In this document: positions 60,801 to 64,000 of the stretch, in pieces
How positions within the stretch are numbered: the stretch's first letter is position 1
How the letters are laid out: each line of letters starts with the position of its first letter
NCBI RefSeq assembly: GCF_024166365.1
Contig: NC_064826.1
Coordinates: 63,195,001-63,259,000 of the forward strand
Length of the DNA: 64,000 nt
Source of the DNA: Elephas maximus indicus
Taxonomy: Eukaryota > Chordata > Mammalia > Proboscidea > Elephantidae
Direction of reading: 5' to 3'
The notes under the pieces: generated by a model
Databases searched by the model: none
Told to the model about the DNA's origin: nothing
The model's input: only the letters and a program-made list of their open reading frames with translations
Made by a program: the position numbers and the translations under genes

Positions 60801-62229
60801 AGAAAAATGTAAATTTGATTAAGAAAGAAGTCGTAAGGGACAATAACTGCTTTAACTACCTATGAACATGATACTTTTTTCTCTAAAATAAAATTTTATT
60901 TTCTTTTAACCTAATTCCTCAAATAAATTGCCTCTAAATTCATAAAGCCAGTTATAACAACATGCTTATGAAATGACAGCAGGCCTCTTACTATAAAATT
61001 AAAAACAAGTGAGGCACTGACACACATGATACTTTCAAAACCAGGAAAAGGTCACAAAGATAAAGAACCAGTTGTGGTAATTTTTTAATTTTTCAAAAAA
61101 TCAAAATCCAGTATAAGCTTGAATTTGATAACATAACCACCATAATGACTAGACCTATCACAACTAGGGAAAACTCAAATGCTTTTTTTTTTTTTTTAAA
61201 TGCTTTTAAAAAAATTGCAACAATCTTCATTTCATATATGTGGGATATAAATTTGGATAACAATCACATTTCAATGGAAATAGTAAGAGTATAACAGTGA
61301 AAGAAGGGTTTTCAATGACTGAAGAAAGCTAAAACTTACATTGCTTATTTAGGCAAGTTGTTAACATTTAAGGGCTAAAGTCTTATTAATTTCTACTGAG
61401 AATAGAAAGAAAACAAGAAATGAACTAAAAAAATGATAAATAGGAAGAACGGAAAAGAGAACATTTGGTAAAAATAATGTTGACAGATAAAAAGTGGTAA
61501 TATTGCAGAGAAATTTCTTTAAATTCTCACGTAAAAGGGGAGTGGGAGAGAAATATTAAGGTGCAGAAAAGGATTTTAATAGGACTAGCCATCGGGAAAA
61601 GAGACTAAATGCATTTTGGAGAAATAATACTTTCTAACACGTTTCTCTATTGTATATAAAATATTTTTTCTCAGTTTGGAACCTTACTTTTTCATAAAAT
61701 ATGTAATTTAAAATAAATCAGAACCAACAGTTGGCAACAGTATCTTTAATTAAACAATAGAAAATCATTTGCATAAATTGTTGAGTTTCATTATAAGTGG
61801 TCATAATTTCATGAGCTATATAAAAGAATGTTTGCCACAATAAAATGCATTAAAGACTGCTGAACCTAACTGTAAACAATGTAAAAAGAAGAAATTCATT
61901 AGATTTTTAGAATGTCTTAATTTCCTAAGTGAGCTCTGTTGACAATAAATGTTGTTCTGAGAAATTAATAATGATCTATTTCTTCATTCTCCTAAATGTT
62001 TCTGCTGCTTCTCTGAAACAAATTGTGTTATTGTTTGAAAGGTTCTGAGGTGCTCTTCAATGATCTGAGCGAATCTACAGCCTAAAAGCCAATATTTACC
62101 TTATGCCCACAATTAAAAACAGGTACAAAACAATTCATGCAGTGCCTTACCTAATAGAAGGAGGTATATTTTGCACTGAAAGACCCCAACTGTGCTGCTG
62201 AAGGGTTCCATGAAAGCATCCTGTCCCAT
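18689..62229 (-). CDS. HEPACAM2: HEPACAM2 (MIKI), whole coding span, nine exons
   Basis: HEPACAM2 is a single-pass immunoglobulin-superfamily membrane protein. From family knowledge it is Golgi-associated in interphase, is modified by tankyrase, moves to centrosomes in mitosis and is expressed in secretory epithelial cells. In this window nine exons with GT/AG borders join in frame to 1389 nt (462 residues), the usual length for the human protein as I recall it. Order: signal peptide 1-26, V-set Ig about 28-143, C2 Ig about 150-236, C2 Ig about 243-335, membrane span about 352-372, tail 373-462. Intron phases run 1,1,1,1,1,2,1,0. N-glycosylation sequons are frequent in all three Ig domains (NKS, NAS, NGT, NMT, NNT, NYS, NVT). 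No frame break was found in any exon, so the gene looks functional. Identity rests on remembered similarity to human HEPACAM2 across every exon; no alignment was run. Confidence 0.96.
18861..19011. mobile_element. Fold-back MITE, hAT-like ends
   Basis: A near-palindrome of about 150 bp. The left arm starts actatgcagggatggattac and the right arm ends ctgcccctgcatagt. The arms pair over most of about 65 bases, around a loop near 18932-18944. The CAGGG...CCCTG ends and the ggattacccaataagtaag arm are like hAT termini and resemble the segment at 34748-34790. No clean 8-bp duplication was found. Confidence 0.7.
20433..20801 (+). mobile_element. AfroSINE (host copy), split by a nested SINE
   Basis: The long form runs on the plus strand in two parts, 20433-20546 and 20702-20801. 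It is flanked by identical taatcacaag at 20423-20432 and 20802-20811. Its middle is interrupted by a minus-strand SINE. Confidence 0.92.
20547..20701 (-). mobile_element. AfroSINE nested inside another AfroSINE
   Basis: A complete short form in reverse orientation. The flanks ttcacagacatta (20534-20546) and ttcataaacatta (20702-20714) form a 13-bp duplication with two changes. Confidence 0.92.
21159..21323 (-). mobile_element. AfroSINE, short form
   Basis: Reverse-strand copy from aaccaaacccgttgccgtc to gccagggtttcc. The duplication gctgctta lies at 21151-21158 and 21327-21334. First of three consecutive minus-strand copies. Confidence 0.9.
21335..21537 (-). mobile_element. AfroSINE, long form
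   Basis: Reverse-strand copy with the extra central segment (ctgtaatctttacaaaagcagactgcc type), ending ctccagggctcc. Middle of three consecutive copies. Confidence 0.88.
21548..21701 (-). mobile_element. AfroSINE, short form
   Basis: Reverse-strand copy ending cgccaccagtatttcc. It is flanked by ttattcactac and ttactcactac, an imperfect duplication. The right flank motif is itself repeated once more. Confidence 0.88.
22609..22682 (-). CDS. HEPACAM2: HEPACAM2 coding exon 8: cytoplasmic tail
   Basis: This exon encodes residues 401-425: [18 protein letters not shown] and then ASGVPR. The acceptor is ccatttcag. The donor AGG|gttggt is weak by consensus, with T in place of A/G at +3. The acidic DALDD segment and the tyrosine in IYEF are clear tail features and match human as I recall it. 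The exon is phase 1 in and phase 0 out, in agreement with the in-frame start of the last exon. Confidence 0.92.
23000..23063. repeat. Two-copy 32-bp tandem duplication
   Basis: The unit atccatccataatanctantgcactctgctag occurs at 23000-23031 and 23032-23063 with about two mismatches. It lies in intron 7 of HEPACAM2. Confidence 0.85.
23284..23530 (+). repeat. MIR
   Basis: Ordered MIR-like segments: atttattaatcaccc, a tatatcattttatttaac core, a gaggaagttggggtcagg-like segment and gggactgaaacccggctctg. It is interrupted by A and T tracts. Confidence 0.65.
23755..23935 (+). repeat. MIR (tRNA-like core half)
   Basis: The segments actgtgggcaagtgcattaatctctctgac, aaaatggagctaagagtg and the gctgtgtgacttaaaa end follow the MIR core order. 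Old and diverged. Confidence 0.65.
24085..24122 (-). CDS. HEPACAM2: HEPACAM2 coding exon 7: 38-nt microexon
   Basis: This exon encodes (R)[12 protein letters not shown](G) of the cytoplasmic tail. The acceptor is cttttcag and the donor G|gtaatg. At 38 nt it is phase 2 in and phase 1 out, so exons 6 and 7 together make a 63-nt symmetric unit. The residues match the human tail as I recall it except for a conservative R/K exchange. It includes a possible phospho-tyrosine in ETEY. Confidence 0.92.
24215..24239 (-). CDS. HEPACAM2: HEPACAM2 coding exon 6: 25-nt microexon
   Basis: This exon encodes the juxtamembrane tail residues (V)IKQKLEG(R). The acceptor is ggttttag and the donor AG|gtaatg. It is only 25 nt (phase 1 in, phase 2 out), so skipping it alone would shift the frame. 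It sits between introns of 93 and 92 bp, close to the lower size limit of mammalian introns. The basic residues continue the positive-inside signal after the membrane span. The residues match the human tail as I recall it. Confidence 0.92.
24333..24458 (-). CDS. HEPACAM2: HEPACAM2 coding exon 5: membrane span
   Basis: This exon covers residues 338-380. A stalk ([14 protein letters not shown]) leads into one hydrophobic helix from about LASITG to LLFVW, about 21 residues. The helix stops at the basic KKYQPYK on the cytoplasmic side, which fits type I topology. The acceptor is tatag and the donor G|gtaggt. The exon is 126 nt and phase 1 to 1. Loss of it would give a secreted form in frame. The intron to exon 6 is only 93 bp. 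Confidence 0.95.
24600..25200 (-). repeat. Ancient L1 fragment
   Basis: AT-rich sequence resembling the reverse complement of an old L1 ORF2/3' region (taatttatctgatattagtatagctac and ttggtccatttatatttaac type segments). Highly diverged, with no frame left. Confidence 0.55.
25572..25725 (-). mobile_element. AfroSINE, short form
   Basis: Reverse-strand copy ending gccaccagggctcc. It abuts a second copy in the same orientation with almost no spacer. Confidence 0.88.
25726..25887 (-). mobile_element. AfroSINE, short form
   Basis: Reverse-strand copy from aaaaatcaaactgattgcc to accactagggctcc. Head-to-tail with the copy at 25572-25725. Confidence 0.88.
28565..28720 (+). repeat. MIR-like fragment
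   Basis: The segments ggcagtttggataatggtt, gggctttgaatccag and gttgtgtgatcttgcccattgg follow MIR order. Diverged. Confidence 0.55.
29860..29985 (+). repeat. L2 3' end
   Basis: The typical L2 terminus: actagattgtgagccccttctc, then cggtgcctaccgcagtatttgg, then cccataataagtgctcaataataa. Confidence 0.7.
30079..30292. mobile_element. hAT-Charlie-type MITE, complete
   Basis: Terminal inverted repeats (gctgtattgtccaat and attggacagcac) bound 214 bp, with a central palindromic taaatttaaattaaatttaa. The 8-bp flanks attctaga (30071-30078) and attctgga (30293-30300) match at 7 of 8, as expected for hAT target-site duplication. Confidence 0.85.
30533..30705. mobile_element. Possible second hAT MITE
   Basis: The order gtggttttcacacttgtg, cagattctcaggtcc, a central stretch, ggtgattttaatggctggtgg and a degenerate tail resembles the MER5-like group. 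The ends are degraded. Confidence 0.5.
30851..31020 (-). mobile_element. AfroSINE, short form
   Basis: Reverse-strand copy ending gccaccagggtttcc. The flanks tcaccagttata and tcaccaattata are its target-site duplication. A short plus-strand SINE tail (gacagtgggtttggttttttgg) follows at about 31046-31078. Confidence 0.9.
31180..31372. repeat. Purine-rich tract
   Basis: About 190 bp almost free of T and low in C on the plus strand, built from irregular GAA, GGA and GCA units. The HEPACAM2 transcript strand is therefore pyrimidine-rich here, in intron 4 about 1.1 kb past exon 4. Minus-strand frames rich in S, F and L here are artefacts of composition. Confidence 0.85.
31760..31922 (+). mobile_element. 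AfroSINE, short form
   Basis: Plus-strand copy from ggagggagtctaggtggcatagtgg to an aacaacaacaaca tail. The flanks aaccttttt and aacatttt may be the duplication. Confidence 0.88.
32505..32801 (-). CDS. HEPACAM2: HEPACAM2 coding exon 4: second C2-type Ig domain
   Basis: This exon covers residues 239-338. It begins [17 protein letters not shown] after acceptor tgcag and ends FTVIITSVG with a strong donor G|gtaagt. Ig landmarks are ILFDCSADS (B-strand cysteine), YSWIRRADN (core tryptophan) and [11 protein letters not shown] (F strand with a doubled cysteine). Sequons include NTT and NVT. At 297 nt and phase 1 to 1 it is another symmetric Ig exon. It lies 19.7 kb of intron away from exon 3. Confidence 0.96.
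33745..33945 (+). repeat. MIR, well preserved
   Basis: Clear MIR order: aacatttatggagtatttgcc, aagtgcttatccaggtg, ctgaggtaggtgttattattcc, cacagtcacatagctattaa, cagagctgggactc. Confidence 0.85.
34310..34460 (+). repeat. MIR-like fragment
   Basis: The segments agtgttcttgaggaagtcat and aaactttttggtctcactctc match the middle of MIR. Diverged. Confidence 0.5.
34745..34985 (+). mobile_element. hAT-like terminal fragment
   Basis: Starts gagggacagattaccaataagc and continues gtaagtacatgcctgaggc. This resembles the arms of the MITE at 18861-19011 and is what I would expect at the end of a Tip100/Zaphod-type hAT element. It lies 2.2 kb before the transposase relic in the same orientation and may be its left end, with later insertions between. 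Confidence 0.55.
35272..35775 (+). mobile_element. Solo LTR, ERVL-MaLR-like
   Basis: Begins tgtcatagattgaattatg and contains the purine-rich gaagcaagcagagagttggg segment and a poly(A) signal in gagaaaataaatttctctttg near 35720. The arrangement resembles MLT1/MST-type LTRs. No internal retroviral genes flank it. It is a non-coding relic in intron 3, antisense to HEPACAM2. The right end is not sharply defined. Confidence 0.65.
37141..39330 (+). pseudogene. hAT transposase relic with TTF zinc finger (ZMYM1-like)
   Basis: An intact 197-codon frame (37141-37734) has an S/N-rich leader and the start of a TTF-type domain ([14 protein letters not shown]... TRFVARTYF). After a stop, the rest continues in shifting frames: [13 protein letters not shown] and CFVCKLF, then [13 protein letters not shown] and [13 protein letters not shown] near 38.2 kb, [18 protein letters not shown] near 38.7 kb, and later the C-terminal part to about 39.3 kb. 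The order and motifs match TTF-hAT transposases and their host-derived relatives such as ZMYM1. An AfroSINE interrupts it at 38404-38565. It is dead as a transposase; whether the long first frame has any role is unknown. Confidence 0.8.
38404..38565 (+). mobile_element. AfroSINE inside the hAT relic
   Basis: Plus-strand short form from gaaaaccctggtggtgtag to the gtttggttctgg tail. The flanks ccccaacagag (ends about 38403) and ctccaacagat (about 38573-38584) are its duplication, which shows that the transposase sequence was in place first. Confidence 0.9.
39666..39874 (+). mobile_element. AfroSINE, older long form
   Basis: Plus-strand copy: gccctgagtgacacaaacagttgg, then ggtagttcaaacccaccc, then gccaagaaaaccctatggagc, ending ggcaaccaacaacaata. 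Confidence 0.85.
40498..41052 (+). mobile_element. 5'-truncated L1 3' end with target-site duplication
   Basis: 40514-41036 parallels the 3' UTR of the full L1 (17400-17924) segment by segment, including agggccacataaaccagag, gatctgactgagactggagg and atgggaaatacagg. It ends in an A-rich tail. The flanks agaaatacagctttt and agaaatacagccttt are the duplication. Confidence 0.88.
41158..41945 (+). mobile_element. L1 3' UTR of a different, older subfamily
   Basis: Has the same block order as the L1 3' end above (ttttaaaagcttgcgagcggccatctaaga, agaccagaactaaatgg, gatgagaaggcaagtgggg) but is clearly diverged. It ends in caataaaataatttttaaaa. Inserted just after the other L1 piece. Confidence 0.8.
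41963..42275 (+). mobile_element. LTR-like repeat
   Basis: Starts tgttgtggatcctagcctc and ends with an agaggataaatttgtttg segment. The right half (gagccagggaccttcctccagg) resembles the 35272-35775 LTR. A 16-A tract follows. Probably an old MaLR-related LTR; uncertain. Confidence 0.5.
43166..43211 (-). mobile_element. AfroSINE fragment
   Basis: Only the gccattgagtcgattctgac...agcgaccccata end of a reverse-strand copy is present, inside TA-rich sequence. Confidence 0.65.
45388..45624 (+). repeat. CCAA tetranucleotide microsatellite
   Basis: About 237 bp. The left part is imperfect (ccaaccaccc units) and the right part is a run of pure CCAA from about 45531. Long frames through it (PTNQ or VGWL repeats) are products of the repeat and not genes. 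Confidence 0.97.
45914..45948 (+). repeat. GATA microsatellite
   Basis: gtaggtagatagatggatagatagatagata: a short tetranucleotide array. Confidence 0.9.
46190..46430 (+). repeat. MIR
   Basis: The segments acattattgagttgttctc, then gaaagggaagtcacttgcac and gagccagggctttaaccc are in MIR order. Confidence 0.7.
46730..48929 (-). pseudogene. RTE endonuclease/reverse transcriptase, decayed
   Basis: The EN part lies at 48929-48331 in three frames: Glu in SELKW, and the Asp/Asn of [10 protein letters not shown] and QIDYI. The RT part lies at 47671-46730: [19 protein letters not shown], then [23 protein letters not shown] (box A), [14 protein letters not shown] (box B) and the active-site YADD in [13 protein letters not shown] (box C). 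The catalytic residues are still readable, but frameshifts near 47.45, 47.2 and 48.6 kb and the missing C-terminus make it non-functional. Confidence 0.88.
46735..49372 (-). mobile_element. RTE-type LINE, 5' end present, 3' end missing
   Basis: On the minus strand the element starts near 49372 (ggtataggagaagcacccgt). After about 400 bp it encodes an RTE/BovB-style protein: an apurinic-like endonuclease ([67 protein letters not shown]), then RT segments. It stops abruptly after GEKIEVVKE near 46735, with no RTE 3' UTR or tail. It fits the RTE1 group of elephants and relatives. Several frameshifts break it. Confidence 0.88.
49722..49873 (-). mobile_element. AfroSINE, short form
   Basis: Reverse-strand copy ending accaccagggcttcc. 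It is flanked by tttcttataaa-type sequence on both sides (about 49710-49720 and 49873-49882). Confidence 0.9.
49920..50228 (+). repeat. L2 fragment
   Basis: L2-like order: ctggctttcaaagctctccat, then cttggctcctgctgtttcc, ggcccagctcaaatgtcac and aggaaaacctccccc. Confidence 0.75.
50289..50457 (+). mobile_element. AfroSINE, first of two at the same site
   Basis: Short form from gaaaccctggtggcatagtgg to the gtttggttttttgggttt tail. Flanked by atagaccagtcag (50277-50289, overlapping its first base) and ataggccagtcag (50458-50470). Confidence 0.93.
50471..50683 (+). mobile_element. AfroSINE, second of two at the same site
   Basis: Older long form from gagctctggttgcacaacgg to taacaacaacagc. Flanked by ataggccagtcag (50458-50470) and atagaccagtcac (50684-50696). 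Confidence 0.93.
50883..51050 (+). mobile_element. AfroSINE, short form
   Basis: Plus-strand copy from agaagccctggtgatgcag to the gtgtggttttttgg tail, right after the MIR. Confidence 0.9.
51445..51870 (+). repeat. MIR split by an AfroSINE
   Basis: The left part includes ccatttactgagtgcttgc and the right part includes gtcttgcagacaaggctcag and tacttgaggtcatacaa. The SINE lies between. Confidence 0.75.
51544..51745 (+). mobile_element. AfroSINE, long form
   Basis: Plus-strand copy with the full central block (catgggagaaagatgtggcagtctgc-type), ending gacctggcagcaagc. Confidence 0.92.
52133..52230 (+). mobile_element. AfroSINE fragment
   Basis: Internal part only: ggggttaagtgtttggtcgc to ccctatggggcaattctacc. 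Both ends are missing. It lies about 290 bp past the donor of exon 3. Confidence 0.75.
52514..52798 (-). CDS. HEPACAM2: HEPACAM2 coding exon 3: first C2-type Ig domain
   Basis: This exon covers residues 144-239. It begins DPVTKPVVQ after acceptor tgtag and ends ...PTIY before donor T|gtaagt. It shows a normal C2 Ig pattern: MTLMC with the B-strand cysteine, YQWLKNG with the core tryptophan, and DIGNYSCLV with the F-strand cysteine. Sequons are NMT, NNT and NYS. The 285-nt length (phase 1 to 1) means that skipping this exon would remove exactly one Ig domain and keep the frame. Confidence 0.96.
52799..55352 (-). other. HEPACAM2 intron 2
   Basis: Mostly unique sequence. It has a 20-base A tract at 53699-53719, a short tandem duplication at about 54524-54561 (a unit of about 18 bp, gcaggaatataagcagga-like), and a MIR at 55125-55290 that ends about 60 bp from exon 2. 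No gene was seen. Confidence 0.6.
55125..55290 (+). repeat. MIR
   Basis: The segments tgctgagcactgtgcagaatg, cacttgaggcaggtaatatta and agttgcagagccaggatct are in MIR order. Confidence 0.75.
55353..55703 (-). CDS. HEPACAM2: HEPACAM2 coding exon 2: V-set Ig domain
   Basis: This exon encodes residues 27-144, beginning at the [10 protein letters not shown] stretch and ending KIQVTVD with donor G|gtgagt. It forms the membrane-distal V-type Ig fold. Landmarks are the WLFER tryptophan in the C strand, and DEGSYIVKV in the F-strand position where most Ig domains carry YxC. Both usual disulfide cysteines are replaced: the B strand reads ALYLPV and the F strand YIV. The human protein as I recall it also lacks them, so this is a family trait and not damage. 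The acceptor is a tandem cagcag, so the exon may also begin at 55706 and gain one codon. The reading frame is also open upstream, as described for the alternative first exon. Confidence 0.95.
55353..55746 (-). CDS. HEPACAM2: HEPACAM2 alternative first coding exon (MWLRV... signal peptide)
   Basis: An in-frame ATG at 55746 reads [19 protein letters not shown] straight into the V-set domain with no intron. This is a good signal peptide: a short charged start, a hydrophobic core FTAFLSF and a small-residue AAG cleavage region. Splicing onward to exons 3-9 would give 1353 nt (450 residues). I recall a human isoform with a closely similar N-terminus (MWLKVF...), which supports a real alternative promoter or first exon here. 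The open frame continues upstream to a TTG at 55803 and is unlikely to be used there. The 5' UTR would lie above 55746. An AT-rich stretch near 55856-55864 could be a TATA-like element, but that is a guess. Confidence 0.75.
57351..57510 (+). mobile_element. AfroSINE, short form
   Basis: Plus-strand copy from tatgtggtggcgcagtgg to the ggcaactggtat end. Confidence 0.9.
59916..60122 (+). mobile_element. AfroSINE, older long form
   Basis: Plus-strand copy from agaagccctagtggcaaaac to a taacaacaagaacaa tail. Confidence 0.9.
62151..62229 (-). CDS. HEPACAM2: HEPACAM2 coding exon 1: start codon and signal peptide
   Basis: On the minus strand the ATG at 62229 opens [10 protein letters not shown], which matches the N-terminus I recall for the long human isoform. 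It runs 26 codons into a hydrophobic stretch ending IYLLLL, and the last base G is followed by the donor gtaagg. The hydrophobic C-terminal half is the signal-peptide core, and cleavage would fall in the exon 1/2 junction near the CSG residues. The exon leaves phase 1, which matches the exon-2 acceptor. The 5' UTR extends to higher coordinates. I see no clear TATA box, and the transcription start cannot be placed. Confidence 0.93.
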
Positions 62230-63574
62230 GTATACAGTGCCCTGTTCTTGATGGTAACTTGGTTCAGGGACCAGCAGCTGCTGGTTTATTTGCTAGGGAA
62301 ATTAGCAGTGAGGTAACAGACCCTATCCTGCCTCTTGCTTCTGTGATTTGAATACAGAATGAATGTGTATACAAAGGACACAGGGAGAGGGAACACCTGT
62401 TATGGATATGCTTTGCAAGAATACAGGCTTATGACTTTCACAACAGTTTTTTAGTGATCATCAGTAATTTTCAGTGTATTTTACAAATTATTCTTAGTTA
62501 TTAATAATAGCATGAAGGAAAATATCCTTTTGGGTTACTTTATTGAAAAATAGTATGAATCATAATGAGTACATATTGTAAAATTCCATTAAAAACAAAG
62601 CTGATTTCCTATTATGCCAAACTGTGCCACTGTTTTGAATTTTTATTTAATTTTTTCTATGAAAGTTGAAGTATTTTATGTATCTGCTAACCAGATCTAT
62701 ATCTTCACGAAGTCACTCATAATATGGAAAAATTATACCCAAGAATCAAAACAGAGAACCACAATATCTTTTAAAATGTATTTTTTATGCAGTACTTCTG
62801 GTTACAGTGGCTACTATGGTCTTATCAATCTAAGAATTCCTCTTATTTTTAAAAGTAAAGCACAGGTGTGTTTCCAAGTGACCCCAAAGCATGAACTGTG
62901 TGTAATTATAACAAAACGCCTATGCCAACAGATAATATCTGAGGCCACATTTTCACAGCTGAGTCACAGGGGAAGTGAACCAATGACCGAGAGATCTTGC
63001 CTCTACTGTGGTGTGTGTGCTACATCTTTTCAGCCTGGCTTCTTCATTGCCATGGCAGTAGGTAGTCTGAACAGTTTACTAAGTTGTAAGTCAAACTTCA
63101 TTTGCAAGAAGGCTGTAGTCCAAGCCGTCTATATGAAATGGATCAAACTGTGTATCAAATTAAAGTAAAATTTCTAGCACAAATAATTTTTAATAGTAAA
63201 GGTGCACTGAAAAAGTTCAGTGATGAGAGGGGAAGGAAGAACATTCTTTAAGAGTAATTAAAAGTTAGAAAAGGAATGAAAGTAATTTTGGAATCCAAGT
63301 TTGGAAATAATTTTGGCATTAAAGATTCCAACTCATGTAGAAGGGCTTCTTATAGGCAAAGAAAGTGAGTGGCCGTTGGAAAACCCGAGTCATTTTCACA
63401 GGTCACTTTATGACTTCTTTGTGCTTCACAAAAATGGTAAGAGCTTCCCCCCTAGATTAAAAAAACGAAAACAAAAAACCATACCATAACTTTCTCTGTG
63501 CTATCTCTAAACCTTGTACTTAACAGCTATCGTAGCTGTTATTTCATTGCAATTTAATTAATTTCATCACGTTT

Positions 63575-63660
63575 ATTTTCCCCTCTGAGCTTCTTGAATA
63601 CAGAGAATGGTCTTATTCGTTTACCCATCCTTAGCACCTAGCACAGTGCTTAACTAGTAT
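63575..63660 (+). repeat. L2 3' end
   Basis: The segments gagcttcttgaatacagag and tccttagcacctagcacagtgc are the typical L2 terminus. Confidence 0.65.
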
Positions 63661-63830
63661 TTTTAAGCTGTTCCTCCAGAAACCCAAAACACTCTTCGGC
63701 CCATGTTTTTTGATTCTCAGTTGATGCTTAAGAACTGCAAATAAATCTTAATACTGGGCTTCGGAAAACACAATTTGGAAAATAAATATGGAAGTTTTAC
63801 AGATATCACCTAGGTTTTCCTCGGCATCAC

Positions 63831-63897
63831 CACACACACGCACACACACACGCACACGCACACACACGCAAACACACATGCACACACACGCACACCT
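63831..63897 (+). repeat. CA/CG-type microsatellite
   Basis: cacaca with frequent cacgca interruptions. Further CA arrays lie at 1-20, 691-723, 12934-12956 (between the L1 ORFs) and 39530-39558. Confidence 0.95.
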
Positions 63898-64000
63898 TTT
63901 TATTCAGAGATTAATATCTCCACTTGCCTTTATTAGATAAAGTTTTTCCAGAGTTTTTCAAACCCACTGCTGGTCCATGATGAAGTTTGTTAGGTCCTTG

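Larger units (their letters stand above)
55747..62150 (-). other. HEPACAM2 intron 1
   Basis: This is mostly unique AT-rich sequence. It contains two plus-strand AfroSINEs (57351-57510 and 59916-60122) and a related pair of unknown segments at about 58247-58335 and 60208-60290. Long A/T tracts lie near 58431-58447, 60261-60276, 60703-60718 and 61183-61199. An octamer motif atttgcat lies at 61769-61776. The alternative first exon's UTR and promoter should lie just above 55746. I see no coding sequence. Confidence 0.6.
62230..64000. other. Upstream flank of HEPACAM2
   Basis: This region contains the 5' UTR and promoter of the long isoform, with no recognisable TATA box or CpG island (AT-rich throughout). 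An L2-like 3' end lies at 63575-63660 and a CA-type microsatellite at 63831-63897. A 184-codon plus-strand frame at 62614-63168 resembles no family I know. I looked for an oppositely oriented neighbour gene exon and saw none. Confidence 0.6.

Noticed and set aside
62230..64000. First exon of a divergent neighbour gene (VPS50 lies upstream of HEPACAM2 in human, as I recall)
   Set aside because: No CpG-rich promoter or recognisable exon is present. It probably lies beyond the window.
1..64000. CRISPR array, prokaryotic defence genes or biosynthetic cluster
   Set aside because: The repeats are dispersed SINEs and microsatellites. The gene has spliced exons and vertebrate domains. Nothing bacterial is present.

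Overview
This is mammalian nuclear DNA, almost certainly from an afrotherian, and an elephant or close relative is the best guess. The main clue is about 28 copies or fragments of the tRNA-derived AfroSINE. A full-length LINE-1 and an RTE-type LINE of the kind abundant in paenungulates support this. The species itself cannot be fixed from the sequence. There is no bacterial content: no operons, CRISPR or phage genes.

The window holds one host gene, and it is complete in coding sequence: HEPACAM2 (also called MIKI), on the minus strand from the start codon at 62229 to the stop at 18689. Nine coding exons (62151-62229, 55353-55703, 52514-52798, 32505-32801, 24333-24458, 24215-24239, 24085-24122, 22609-22682, 18689-18802) join in frame to 1389 nt, or 462 residues. 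The protein reads signal peptide, V-set Ig domain, two C2-type Ig domains, one membrane span and a cytoplasmic tail. A second start codon at 55746 lies directly upstream of the V-set exon and gives an alternative signal peptide and a 450-residue form. Exons 5 to 7 are packed into 374 bp. Exons 6 and 7 are only 25 and 38 nt.

Layout: 1-10095 is intergenic, with old L2, MIR and AfroSINE pieces. 10109-17924 is a full-length but broken L1 inserted into an AfroSINE, with a 13-bp target-site duplication. 18150-18362 is a further AfroSINE. 18505-62229 is HEPACAM2. Its introns hold AfroSINEs, often nested or clustered, plus a decayed hAT transposon with a TTF/ZMYM1-like transposase (37141-39330), a likely solo LTR (35272-35775), truncated L1 3' ends, a CCAA microsatellite and a minus-strand RTE LINE that has lost its 3' end (46735-49372). 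62230-64000 is upstream flank.

I found no undescribed multi-gene system. The points most worth following are the exon-2 start of HEPACAM2, where one stretch serves both as splice acceptor and as signal-peptide code (with a NAGNAG acceptor), the paired microexons 6+7 that form an in-frame 63-nt cassette, the hAT transposase relic with a matching fold-back MITE 16 kb away, two SINEs inserted at the same MIR site, and the 3'-truncated RTE.
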